DNA of 64,000 nucleotides from Rhizobiales bacterium 2SD (GTDB taxonomy: Bacteria > Pseudomonadota > Alphaproteobacteria > Rhizobiales > Beijerinckiaceae), in the NCBI GenBank assembly GCA_005502805.1, contig SCMY01000003.1, positions 62,001 to 126,000 on the forward strand, written 5' to 3'. Position 1 is the stretch's first letter. The number at the start of each line of letters is the position of its first letter. Shown here piece by piece: positions 1 to 7,794 of the stretch. The position numbers and the translations under genes are program-made. Below the pieces are notes generated by a model. It was not told the DNA's origin. It worked only from the letters and a program-made list of their open reading frames with translations, and searched no databases.

Positions 1-2
1 AA

Positions 3-1268
3 CGACACGCAGGCAGAGACTACGACCAGATCGCGCACGAGATCCTGGCATTCTGCTCCGAGGGCAACGCGCTTGACTGGCGGCAGGCTCGAGATGGTGC
101 GTGGTGTCTCTGGGCCACTTCGCCTTCGCTGTCAGACGAGCAGGCTTGTATCGCCGCCATCCTCAGTGTCGTTCGTGGTAGCGGGCGCAGGAAGCCTTAC
201 CGAGCTCTGGCTTCTTCATGGCTTACAAGTTTTGATCCTGGTCGTAGCGGTATTCGAGAGGCCGCTACTGTCCTGAGAGCGAAGGCGCTGGTGATGGGTG
301 CGCCCTGGGACACCCTCCATGCGAGCTACGATGTGTTCGATGTCGACGCCGGCCCACGTAACGTCGCACGCGCGGCGGTCTCGGAGCGGCTTTCGCCGAC
401 AGCCTTGCTCGCGCGCAACGGTCTCGGCGCATTCGATGCAAGAACTGGCTATGTGCGCTCCTGCCTAGGCGCCTGTCTCGAGAGCTTGGCCGGCGATGGC
501 GAGCCCGAACCTATGGCTCGGCTTGCGATGGTGCGCTCGCTCGCCTTAAAGTCTGATGGTAAGCTTCTATTCGAAGAGCTTGGCCCGCTAGTCGTTCGCG
601 CTCTCCTGACGCCGTTCGGCAAGAGCACTCCGTCAAAGAGCGTCCGTGACTCTTACTTGGGTCTTTTGCTCGATCTCTTCGGAGACCCGCGCCTGCATCC
701 TGGCCGCTGGACGCGTATGCGCGACGCAGAGCCGATCGTCAAAAAATGGCTGACGGAGCAGTCGCTAAGGCAGTTCCTGGACCTCGCCGATAGAGCGGCA
801 GCGGCAGCCGATCCAGACGTGAAGCACATGTGGCCCGAGCGACGGAAGTTCTGGGAAGCGGTCTACAACGCGGAGTTGATCTCCGAGGCATGGGTCGTGT
901 TCGGTCCTGAAGGTGCGCGGCTGGCGCGGCGCACGTTCGGCGATGGCGCGTCTTTCGGCCGCTTCAATCGAGATGGCCGGAAGCAAGTTGATAGTGGCCA
1001 CACCGTCCTTCTGCTCCGTATCGGTCGAGGTGTAGTCGCAGACTGGAGCTTCAACGGGAAGTGCAACATTTGGCCAGATGCGGAGGATGGGGGCGCGCCA
1101 CAGCTCTACCGCAGCGTTTACTCATCGGACGATGTCCGTATGCCTCACAACGTCAGGTCCGAGGTCAAGTCAGGCCCGTTCAGCAAGTCTCATCTCGGGT
1201 CCTGGCAGCGTCGCGTCGCTGAGAAGTTGCACCGTATGACCGGGGTGCGTGTTCCTGGGTATCTCTAA
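3..1268 (+). CDS. zorC: ZorC, Zorya type I anti-phage protein (5' end outside window)
   Basis: The frame is open from base 3 with no stop, so the gene starts left of the window; the GTG/ATG at 291-296 is internal. At least 421 residues are present. The C-terminal half carries the EH-signature pattern: a Glu in ISEAW (codon 885) and a His in DSGHTVLLL (codon 999), followed by ADWSFNGKCNIW. EH-signature proteins are the ZorC component of type I Zorya, in which the membrane ZorAB motor senses phage and ZorC binds DNA. The neighbour 11 bp downstream is a ZorD-type SNF2 helicase, which fits the order zorA-zorB-zorC-zorD. The identification rests on the signature plus context; zorA and zorB cannot be seen. 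Confidence 0.85.
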   Translation, partial: RHAGRDYDQIAHEILAFCSEGNALDWRQARDGAWCLWATSPSLSDEQACIAAILSVVRGSGRRKPYRALASSWLTSFDPGRSGIREAATVLRAKALVMGAPWDTLHASYDVFDVDAGPRNVARAAVSERLSPTALLARNGLGAFDARTGYVRSCLGACLESLAGDGEPEPMARLAMVRSLALKSDGKLLFEELGPLVVRALLTPFGKSTPSKSVRDSYLGLLLDLFGDPRLHPGRWTRMRDAEPIVKKWLTEQSLRQFLDLADRAAAAADPDVKHMWPERRKFWEAVYNAELISEAWVVFGPEGARLARRTFGDGASFGRFNRDGRKQVDSGHTVLLLRIGRGVVADWSFNGKCNIWPDAEDGGAPQLYRSVYSSDDVRMPHNVRSEVKSGPFSKSHLGSWQRRVAEKLHRMTGVRVPGYL

Positions 1269-1279
1269 GCCGAGCGCAA

Positions 1280-4255
1280 ATGGCCATCATCTTCACCGCA
1301 ACCACCCAGGGAGCCGAGCTTCGCATTCATGCCGAGGAGAGGAAGTTCCTTTCGCAAAAGGCACTGCCCCCGTCTCTCTGGACGGTATTGTCGGGCCCGC
1401 AGCAAGTGGCTGGACGTTTTGCGCTCGCAGAGGTCGAGGTTAATCGAGCGCGTCTCGACGGCGACGATCTGCTTCTCGGGGCCGACGCAGTGGCTTCCGC
1501 GACCAGCTCTATCGCCGAGACTCTCGGCCTTCCGCCGCTCGCCCGGCTCTCGGTCAATCTCTCACTCGATAGCCGTATCGAGACCTCGGAAGGGCGCATC
1601 CGGCTGAAGTGGCGAGATCGATCCTATCGCGACATCACGCCGACACGCTTTGGGGCGGTCCTGCAGTGGGGCAACGAGCGAGGTCGGCTCGGCCCGGAAC
1701 TGTTAGCGCTCGTTCAGGCGGTGGACGACTACAACGCCTCGCAGGGGGCCGAGCCTCCGGTGCGGATCGCCGCCTGGGCGCCGGTTCAGGTGGCGCTCCG
1801 GCACGCCGCAGGGCCGGAGATCCAGGCGGACTCGGTTCTAGGCAGCCTGACCATCTTCCAAGCCGGGGCCTTCGCACTCGATGTGCGCGAGCGCTCTCCC
1901 ATAGAAGGCCCGGATTTCGTTCCTGTGCTGATGGCTCGTGAGAAGGCGACATCGCTGGAAGATGAAGCGCCGACGGATCTATTCGACAGCGACGATGAAC
2001 AGTCCGCCGAGGCACGGTTGCGCGATGCCCAGGCTGACGCCTTGCTGCCGCCAGAGCTCCAGGGCCAGTTCCTCAACCAGTTCTCCGCAGGCGGTGCCAG
2101 GCAGTCCCACGTGCTCGGCCGCAACCAGTTCGTCGTGGTTTCGCCGGAGCTTAGGGCTGCGCTCGACGTGGTTCGACAGAAGCGTTCCAGCTCGCCGGAG
2201 GAACGACGGGCGTTCGTGCGCAACCCCCGCCCAGCGCTGGCTGCGGCGCTCGGAGGAGAAGCTGCTGATATCGCGGCCGCTCTACTGTTCGTTGAGACGC
2301 GCCAGTATTCGGAGCGGGTGCTCGGACTTGGTCTCTGGGATCCGCCGAAGACGCCCTGGCTTGTCAAGAAATCCCAGGGCTGGTTGCCGGAGCGCTTTCC
2401 CATTCGCATCGGCGAGCGCACCCTGGACTTCACGCCGGAAAAGCTGGACGACCTCGTCGCTCGGGTAGAGACCGCGCGGCAGACCAGCCAACCTGACCTG
2501 GAAGTCGAGGGCGAGCGGCTTCCACTCGATCAGGTTGAGCGCGCACTGACCGACATTCAAGGCATGCCGCCGGAACCTCATCTCGATGAAGATGCTGGAC
2601 AATCGAGAGGCGAAAGCGAGAGGCAAGATCGGTTCGTCCTCCAGATCAAGACCAATGTCGAAGGCGTCGACTACGAGCGTGCTCGCCCACCCCGGCGAGC
2701 GGCGATCAATCATGGAATGCCGCTCGACTCACTGGCTACTCGGCCCAAGACGCATCAGCGCGAAGGATTCGATTGGCTGGTCGAGGCCTGGGCGGCCGGT
2801 TGGCCAGGCGTGCTCCTTGCCGACGATATGGGCCTTGGCAAGACGTTTCAGGCACTGGCCTTCCTCGCCTGGATCCGCGCTAATCAGAAGGCGTCGCGAG
2901 CCGCCCCGACGGGGCCTATCCTCGTCGTCGCCCCGACTGCCTTGCTGCGCAACTGGGCAGCGGAGGCGCGCCTGCATCTGGTCCAGGACGCCTTAGGGGA
3001 CTGCATAGAAGCGTTCGGACCGGGGTTGTCACGGTTGAAGCGTCGCAAGGGACCGGATTGGTCGCCCGAGGACGCGCTCGATGTCGACCTCCTCAAGGAT
3101 GCTGGCTGGATCCTGACGACCTATGAGACGCTGGCTGACAACCATCGCGCTTTCGCGCGCGTCGGCTATGCCGTCGCCGTGTTCGACGAGATGCAGAAAG
3201 TCAAATCTCCCGGCACGATCAACACCCACGCGGCGAAGGCGATCAATGCCGACTTCGTCCTCGGCCTGACCGGCACGCCGATCGAGAACCGCCTGGAAGA
3301 CCTCTGGTGCTTGATGGATCGCATCGCGCCAGGATATCTCGGGGATCTGAAGTCGTTCTCTGCCGCGCATTCGGAGGAGAACGAGACGGCTCTCAAAAAA
3401 CTCAAAGCGCGGCTAGACAAGCGCCAGGAAGGCGCTCCGGCTGTGATGCTGCGCCGGATGAAGGAGCAGATCCTCGAAGGGCTGCCGGAGAAGCGCATCG
3501 AATCCTACCCCACCACGATGCCGGCCCCGCAGGCGGAGGCTTACGCCGCTGCCGTGCGCGAAGCGCATGCCGCAGGACGCGATCCGCGTGCCATGTTGAA
3601 GGCGGTGCACGCGCTTCGGGGCATTTCCCTCCATCCGGACGGGGCTGAAGGCGTTGACGGTTATGATCCCCGGCAGGCTCAAGCCTGGATCGAGCGCTCG
3701 GCTCGAACCCACCAGATCTTCGCGCTCTTGCGCCACATCGATCGATCCGGCGAGAAGGCACTCGTCTTCATAGAAGACAGGGATGTGCAACGCACTTTTG
3801 CTGCTGCCGCGGCGACGTTGCTCGGCCTCGCTCGCACTCCGGCCATCATCAATGGCGAAGTTCCGGGCGACAAGAGGCAAGCGATTGTTGAACGCTTTCA
3901 GAAGGCTCCTAAGGGCTTCGACCTCCTGATTCTCGGACCAAAGTCGGCGGGCGTCGGCCTGACCATCACAGCCGCCAATCATGTTCTGCATCTGAGCCGC
4001 TGGTGGAACCCAGCGGTCGAGGATCAGTGCAACGACCGCGTCTATCGCATCGGTCAGACGATGCCTGTGACCATCCACGTGCCCATCGCAGTCCACCCCG
4101 AGTTCGGTGATGCCTCATTCGACGTAACGCTCGATCGTCTGCTTGCTCGGAAACGACGGCTCTCCCGGGACATGCTAGCGCCTCCGGTTGGCGAAGGTGA
4201 TCTACGTGAGATGTTCACGGCGACCATAGATGCGGACGTTGAGAACGGCAGATGA
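1280..4255 (+). CDS. zorD: ZorD, SNF2-family helicase/nuclease effector of Zorya type I
   Basis: A 991-residue protein with a long N-terminal region (about 1-480) and a C-terminal SNF2/RapA-like ATPase. Visible motifs: Walker A DDMGLGKT (about 513-520), DEMQ Walker B (about 635), motif III LTGTPIENR (about 662) and motif V/VI ending in QCNDRVYRIGQ (about 915). Lead residue of the Walker B box is FDEM rather than canonical DEAH, as in many SNF2 proteins. Start ATG lies 11 bp after the zorC stop, so the two are co-transcribed. In type I Zorya, ZorD is the DNA-degrading effector recruited after ZorAB sensing. A DISARM-type or stand-alone SNF2 helicase is the alternative, but the EH-signature neighbour argues for ZorD. 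Confidence 0.88.
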   Translation: MAIIFTATTQGAELRIHAEERKFLSQKALPPSLWTVLSGPQQVAGRFALAEVEVNRARLDGDDLLLGADAVASATSSIAETLGLPPLARLSVNLSLDSRIETSEGRIRLKWRDRSYRDITPTRFGAVLQWGNERGRLGPELLALVQAVDDYNASQGAEPPVRIAAWAPVQVALRHAAGPEIQADSVLGSLTIFQAGAFALDVRERSPIEGPDFVPVLMAREKATSLEDEAPTDLFDSDDEQSAEARLRDAQADALLPPELQGQFLNQFSAGGARQSHVLGRNQFVVVSPELRAALDVVRQKRSSSPEERRAFVRNPRPALAAALGGEAADIAAALLFVETRQYSERVLGLGLWDPPKTPWLVKKSQGWLPERFPIRIGERTLDFTPEKLDDLVARVETARQTSQPDLEVEGERLPLDQVERALTDIQGMPPEPHLDEDAGQSRGESERQDRFVLQIKTNVEGVDYERARPPRRAAINHGMPLDSLATRPKTHQREGFDWLVEAWAAGWPGVLLADDMGLGKTFQALAFLAWIRANQKASRAAPTGPILVVAPTALLRNWAAEARLHLVQDALGDCIEAFGPGLSRLKRRKGPDWSPEDALDVDLLKDAGWILTTYETLADNHRAFARVGYAVAVFDEMQKVKSPGTINTHAAKAINADFVLGLTGTPIENRLEDLWCLMDRIAPGYLGDLKSFSAAHSEENETALKKLKARLDKRQEGAPAVMLRRMKEQILEGLPEKRIESYPTTMPAPQAEAYAAAVREAHAAGRDPRAMLKAVHALRGISLHPDGAEGVDGYDPRQAQAWIERSARTHQIFALLRHIDRSGEKALVFIEDRDVQRTFAAAAATLLGLARTPAIINGEVPGDKRQAIVERFQKAPKGFDLLILGPKSAGVGLTITAANHVLHLSRWWNPAVEDQCNDRVYRIGQTMPVTIHVPIAVHPEFGDASFDVTLDRLLARKRRLSRDMLAPPVGEGDLREMFTATIDADVENGR

Positions 4256-4332
4256 TCGGACACCCGCCCAGGACGTCGAGAGTGAGTGCTATAGATCAGT
4301 CGCGCCGGAGCCAGCAAAGCTCATCTCACTGC

Positions 4333-4534
4333 AAAGGTTGTCGTCGAGCTATCGCGAAGACAGAAAGGTTGTCATCGAGGTTGCCTAACGTTTCCATCGA
4401 CGTCACAAATGTCAACTTGAAGCGCTATCGCACCGCGATCATGTCAACTAATACCTATTCAGCGAGCCTCGCGAACGCCCATTCTGAGATGGATACGTCA
4501 CCAAAGGTTGCGCTAAGTTTCCATTAAGTTGACA
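4333..4534. repeat. Cluster of short direct/inverted repeats after zorD
   Basis: AAAGGTTGTCGTCGAG (4333-4348) recurs as AAAGGTTGTCATCGAG (4364-4379), 15 of 16 identical and 31 bp apart; AAAGGTTG appears again at 4503-4510. TGTCAACT occurs at 4410 and 4442 and inverted, as AAGTTGACA, at 4526-4534. GGTTGCCTAACGTTTCCAT (4378-4396) is echoed by a one-indel variant at 4506-4524. Function unknown; iterons, recombinase arm sites or an operator cluster are possible. Confidence 0.5.
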
Positions 4535-4726
4535 GTTTCGCCTCGGTTTCCTGTTTTTCGTCTCGGTGACAACATCGTCGAGCGTGCCGCACTTATTGAT
4601 GGCTGGCGAACCTACTTGACTATGCGATGGCTCCGAACCCGCAAGCGATTGTGGCGAGCCGGTCTCCACGGTAGGAGCCAAGCTTCAGGAAACGCCTTGC
4701 CTGGTCGAAGCGGATAGCTATTCGTA

Positions 4727-4789
4727 AGGATCCGCGCCAGCGTTGGAACCGCTGCTATACCTGGGGCCAGGATCCGCGAAACGCTGGCG
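4727..4789. repeat. Overlapping direct and inverted 10-bp repeats
   Basis: AGGATCCGCG is present at 4727-4736 and again at 4769-4778 (42 bp apart). CGCCAGCGTT at 4735-4744 is the exact inverse of AACGCTGGCG at 4780-4789. The two elements abut, giving a compact repeat block in non-coding DNA. No function can be assigned from sequence. Confidence 0.4.
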
Positions 4790-5592
4790 TGGTGCTGAGG
4801 GTTCAGCTTGCACTGACAACGCTCTTCGACGTGACGATCTTGGGGAGCATAGGTCTGGGTGCGCCGAAATCGCTCTGTGGGGTGACCATGGGTGCCGGCT
4901 GTCCTCCTCAGTCACGACCAGTTCGAAGCTGCCGCTGAGCTAAGGAGCGTTGACGAAGTCCTAGGTGGGAGCAAGCGAGCCGATGGGGATGCGTTCCGTG
5001 CCCACCGACATTCCGGGGTCTAACCTCCTCTGTCGTGGCTTTCCGCTTAGCGCTCCGACACGCCATCTCACGGCCGTGGTTCCGTCGAAGAAAAATACTG
5101 GCGCCTGCAAATAAGAACCCGACATCGCTTCAGCGCTCTGCTATGATCATTAATGTGAACTGATCCTGTTCGTCAGGATCCTATGGTGGCCGAAGATCAA
5201 CGGCATGCCGAATACAGGACGGCTGCTATGAGGTGCCACACCGAGCGGGATATCGGACCAGCGCTCCCCTGCTGAAGGGCAGGACGCCTCGGTCGCAGGT
5301 TGCACCGGCAGCTACGCGCTGTGAACGCACAAAAAGATGGAAGCTCTGCGTCGCCGCACCTTCCACTCTCGCCGCTGTTGAGTGCTATGCAGCGTCGAGA
5401 GACTTCGAGCTCGTCTCGATAACCGCGTGATCCTTTACTGGATCGAGATTCGGAACCGCATGCTGGTCAATGGACGCCACCAGCTGTAGCCCACAACTAC
5501 CAGGTTCTTTAGCCACTTCGACGGAAGCAATCCTCTCCTCAGCTCCATGCTTTGCTCATGGAAACATGAGGGAGAAAGTCATCCCTGGAAGC

Positions 5593-6363
5593 TCATTGCG
5601 ATTTTTGATCCGTCTTCGGTGTTTCAGCTTGTAGGTGCTGAAGACGTTGAAGGAGACGCTTCGCAGTAGTTGTGGACCAGGTATTACCTCGTGCGGTGGT
5701 GAGCCCGAGCTTGTTCAGCTCCTTCGCGACCGCTGTCGGGCCGAATCGTGCGTCGCCGACGTCGTTGCGGAGCCTGTCGACCGCTGACATCAGCTCGAGC
5801 GCGCGGCGGTCGGCGTTTCTTGAAAGAGCAACTCCGGCACGCCGCCGCGCTTCCTCGGAACCGCGACCGGTCGGCTCGCTCGTTTCGCGTAGGCGGCGCT
5901 TGATGCGGTTCCCGTGGACGGTCGTTGCTGAACTCGCCGCAAAGTAAAGGCTCTGTTTCTCCGGCGCCGAGTAGCTTACCCACGGACGGCCGTCGTGGGC
6001 GTTGGTGATACCGATCGGCAGGGCGTCCAGGGTCTTCATGCACCGGAAGGCTGTTTCGCTCTCCAGGTTCCGCATGAAGCTAAAGGGGTCAGCCAAAACT
6101 AGTTCCGCGCCGTGTGTCTGGGCTTGTTGGACGGCAAGTGCGAACGCCGGGTGATCGACGAATACCGAGGGCCGGTATGTCGTGATCGCGAGGTGAAGCG
6201 CCTTGTTCACAAGATTCTTGGCGCTGACTCGCCGCCTGAGCATGTTCATCTGCGTCGCGACAGCAGGAATTCGCTCAGCTGCTGAGCGGTTGCGTGGCAT
6301 CCTGCGAGCGATCGCGAATACGAATGAGACAGCGACGCGCTTCGGATCAATTTGACCTGACAT
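5593..6363 (-). CDS. Degenerate serine-recombinase-like protein
   Basis: 256 residues starting at an ATG at 6363. The middle resembles a resolvase catalytic fold: DHPAFALAVQQAQTHGAELV followed by a strand where active enzymes have KLDRLaRN but here reads ADPFSFMRN. The C-terminus (about 205-245) has the recombinase-domain pattern KELNKLGLTTARGNTW. The usual N-terminal catalytic motif YxRvSt is not visible; the matching region reads VAVSFVFAIARR. It may therefore be inactive as a recombinase or act only as a DNA-binding protein. It lies alone between the Zorya and Mrr modules, transcribed opposite to both. Family assignment is by eye and moderate. Confidence 0.5.
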   Translation of the reverse strand: MSGQIDPKRVAVSFVFAIARRMPRNRSAAERIPAVATQMNMLRRRVSAKNLVNKALHLAITTYRPSVFVDHPAFALAVQQAQTHGAELVLADPFSFMRNLESETAFRCMKTLDALPIGITNAHDGRPWVSYSAPEKQSLYFAASSATTVHGNRIKRRLRETSEPTGRGSEEARRRAGVALSRNADRRALELMSAVDRLRNDVGDARFGPTAVAKELNKLGLTTARGNTWSTTTAKRLLQRLQHLQAETPKTDQKSQ

Positions 6364-6728
6364 TTCTAATCACATGATCACAATTGTCACGTGAGTTCGC
6401 ACGAGCACGGGAACTGGGTCAAGCCCAACACCAAGGGAGTTCCGGCGCTGTTCGCGCAAGGCCGCGGGCGAAAGCGCGCGAGGCGCTCGGTGGCTGGCTC
6501 GACATCACCGAAGCTAGGTTACCTCATCATCACTGTCGGATCGCGCCTGAGCGCTCCTGAGCGTGTCCTATACGTCGTCCCGGTAAGACCGGACATGCCG
6601 CTGGTCGACAAACGTCAGGAGCCTCTACCGGCGGAAGGGCGATCGCGCCGGTCGAGTGCAGGCTGCACCTGGGTGTTGCGAGCTGCCGGACCGACGCACT
6701 ACGGTTGCGTAAGGAGGAGGCGTTCGTC
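6364..6728. other. Intergenic region upstream of the Mrr gene
   Basis: 365 bp between two divergent genes. The left end is AT-rich with several 6-bp palindromes (TGATCA, CAATTG, CACGTG within 6376-6394), plausibly the divergent promoter. A 145-codon frame beginning at 6391 runs through it and into the Mrr gene, but has Arg/Ser-rich composition and no recognisable domain, so it is not called. A strong ribosome site AAGGAGGAGG (6711-6720) closes the region. Confidence 0.5.
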
Positions 6729-7757
6729 TTGGCTATACAACCGACGGTATGGGGCGTGCACATGGGCTGGCACGTCGACAATCGACCAATCGAGCAAGCG
6801 TATGTCGCGATTGGCTGGCCGAATCTAGGGGACCTGCGGAACTATCCGGATCGGGAGGCTTTCAAGGCTGCGCTCGCCGCACACGCAGCCGAGGGCCAGG
6901 CAGGCGCGGTGCCGGTTCAGGCCGGCGTTTTGTTCAGATTCGTTCACGAGATGAAGCCTGGCGATATTGTCGTCTATCCGTCGAAGCACGACCGCACGGT
7001 GAACATCGGGCGCTTCACCGGCGAGACCAGCTACGTCGAGGGCGATCAGGACGAATACCCCAATCGCCGCGGTGTGACCTGGCTCGGCCACTTTCCGCGC
7101 AACGATTTCAGCCAGGCCGCGCTCAACGAGATCGGATCGGCACTAACCCTGTTCCGGATAAGGCGCCATGCTAACGAGTTCCTGGCAAAGATCGGCCTGA
7201 CACAGCCCGATGGCGATGCCGCGAAGATCATTGAGAACGCCGAGGACAGCGCTGACGATGATGCCGCAACTGTGTCCGTCTCGCGCCAAGCCGAGGAGAC
7301 GACAGCCGACTTCGTCATCCGCCGCATCATGGCGGATCTCTCCGGCTATCAGTTCGAGGAACTGGTCGCCCACCTTCTGGAGTGCCTGGGCTACACCACG
7401 CGGGTGACCTCGCGCTCGGGCGATGGCGGGGTCGATATCATCGCGCATATGGACGCGCTCGGCTTCCAGCCGCCGATCGTCAAGGTCCAGTGCAAGCGCA
7501 TGACCAGCCAGACGGGCAGCCCCGACGTCAACCAGTTGTTGGGCACCCTGGGCGAAGGCGAGTTCGGCCTCTTCGTGAACCTCGGCTCGTTCAGCCGCAG
7601 CGCCATCGAGCTCGAGCGGAACCGGCCGAAGCTGCGCCTGATCAACGGCGAGCAGTTCGTCGAGCTCGTGCTCCAGCACTACGGCAAGCTCGCCCCGCGT
7701 TACCGCTCGCTGATCCCGCTGAAGCAGATCTACGTTCCCGACTTGCCGAAGGCCTGA
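6729..7757 (+). CDS. Mrr-type restriction endonuclease with N-terminal sensor-like domain
   Basis: 342 residues from the TTG at 6729, chosen because AAGGAGGAGG ends 8 bp before it; the frame is open from a TTG at 6705, but that start lies upstream of this site. The N-terminal half (WGVHMGWH, AIGWPNLGDL, PGDIVVYPSKHD) matches a domain often placed in front of Mrr nucleases. The C-terminal half is Mrr_cat: FEELVAHLLECLGY, then the PD-(D/E)xK core GDGGVDIIA and VQCKR. Mrr enzymes cut modified or foreign DNA. It sits between the Zorya and type I R-M modules and converges on hsdR with a 37-bp gap. Specificity cannot be read from the sequence. Confidence 0.82.
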   Translation: MAIQPTVWGVHMGWHVDNRPIEQAYVAIGWPNLGDLRNYPDREAFKAALAAHAAEGQAGAVPVQAGVLFRFVHEMKPGDIVVYPSKHDRTVNIGRFTGETSYVEGDQDEYPNRRGVTWLGHFPRNDFSQAALNEIGSALTLFRIRRHANEFLAKIGLTQPDGDAAKIIENAEDSADDDAATVSVSRQAEETTADFVIRRIMADLSGYQFEELVAHLLECLGYTTRVTSRSGDGGVDIIAHMDALGFQPPIVKVQCKRMTSQTGSPDVNQLLGTLGEGEFGLFVNLGSFSRSAIELERNRPKLRLINGEQFVELVLQHYGKLAPRYRSLIPLKQIYVPDLPKA

Positions 7758-7794
7758 CGTCGCTGGACGGCTTCATGGGCGCCACTTCGAAAAC

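Larger units (their letters stand above)
4256..5592. other. 1.3-kb gene-poor stretch downstream of zorD
   Basis: No convincing gene. Short open frames here (for example 4252-4527, 4529-4717, 5233-5430) have no recognisable domain, no good ribosome site and Arg/Ser-rich shadow-like composition. The first 280 bases are visibly more AT-rich than the flanks and hold a cluster of short direct and inverted repeats (4333-4534). A second repeat group sits at 4727-4789, and a small hairpin with 7-bp arms GATCCTG/CAGGATC lies at 5162-5180. It may be decayed mobile DNA between defence modules, or a regulatory or recombination region. Confidence 0.6.

Noticed and set aside
4252..4527. 91-codon frame after zorD
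   Set aside because: Made of the repeat cluster, with no recognisable domain and no convincing ribosome site.
4333..4534. CRISPR array
   Set aside because: Repeats are too short, unequal in spacing and both direct and inverted; no cas genes nearby.
6391..6828. 145-codon open frame upstream of the Mrr gene
   Set aside because: No ribosome site, no domain, Arg/Ser-rich, and it runs into the Mrr gene in another frame.
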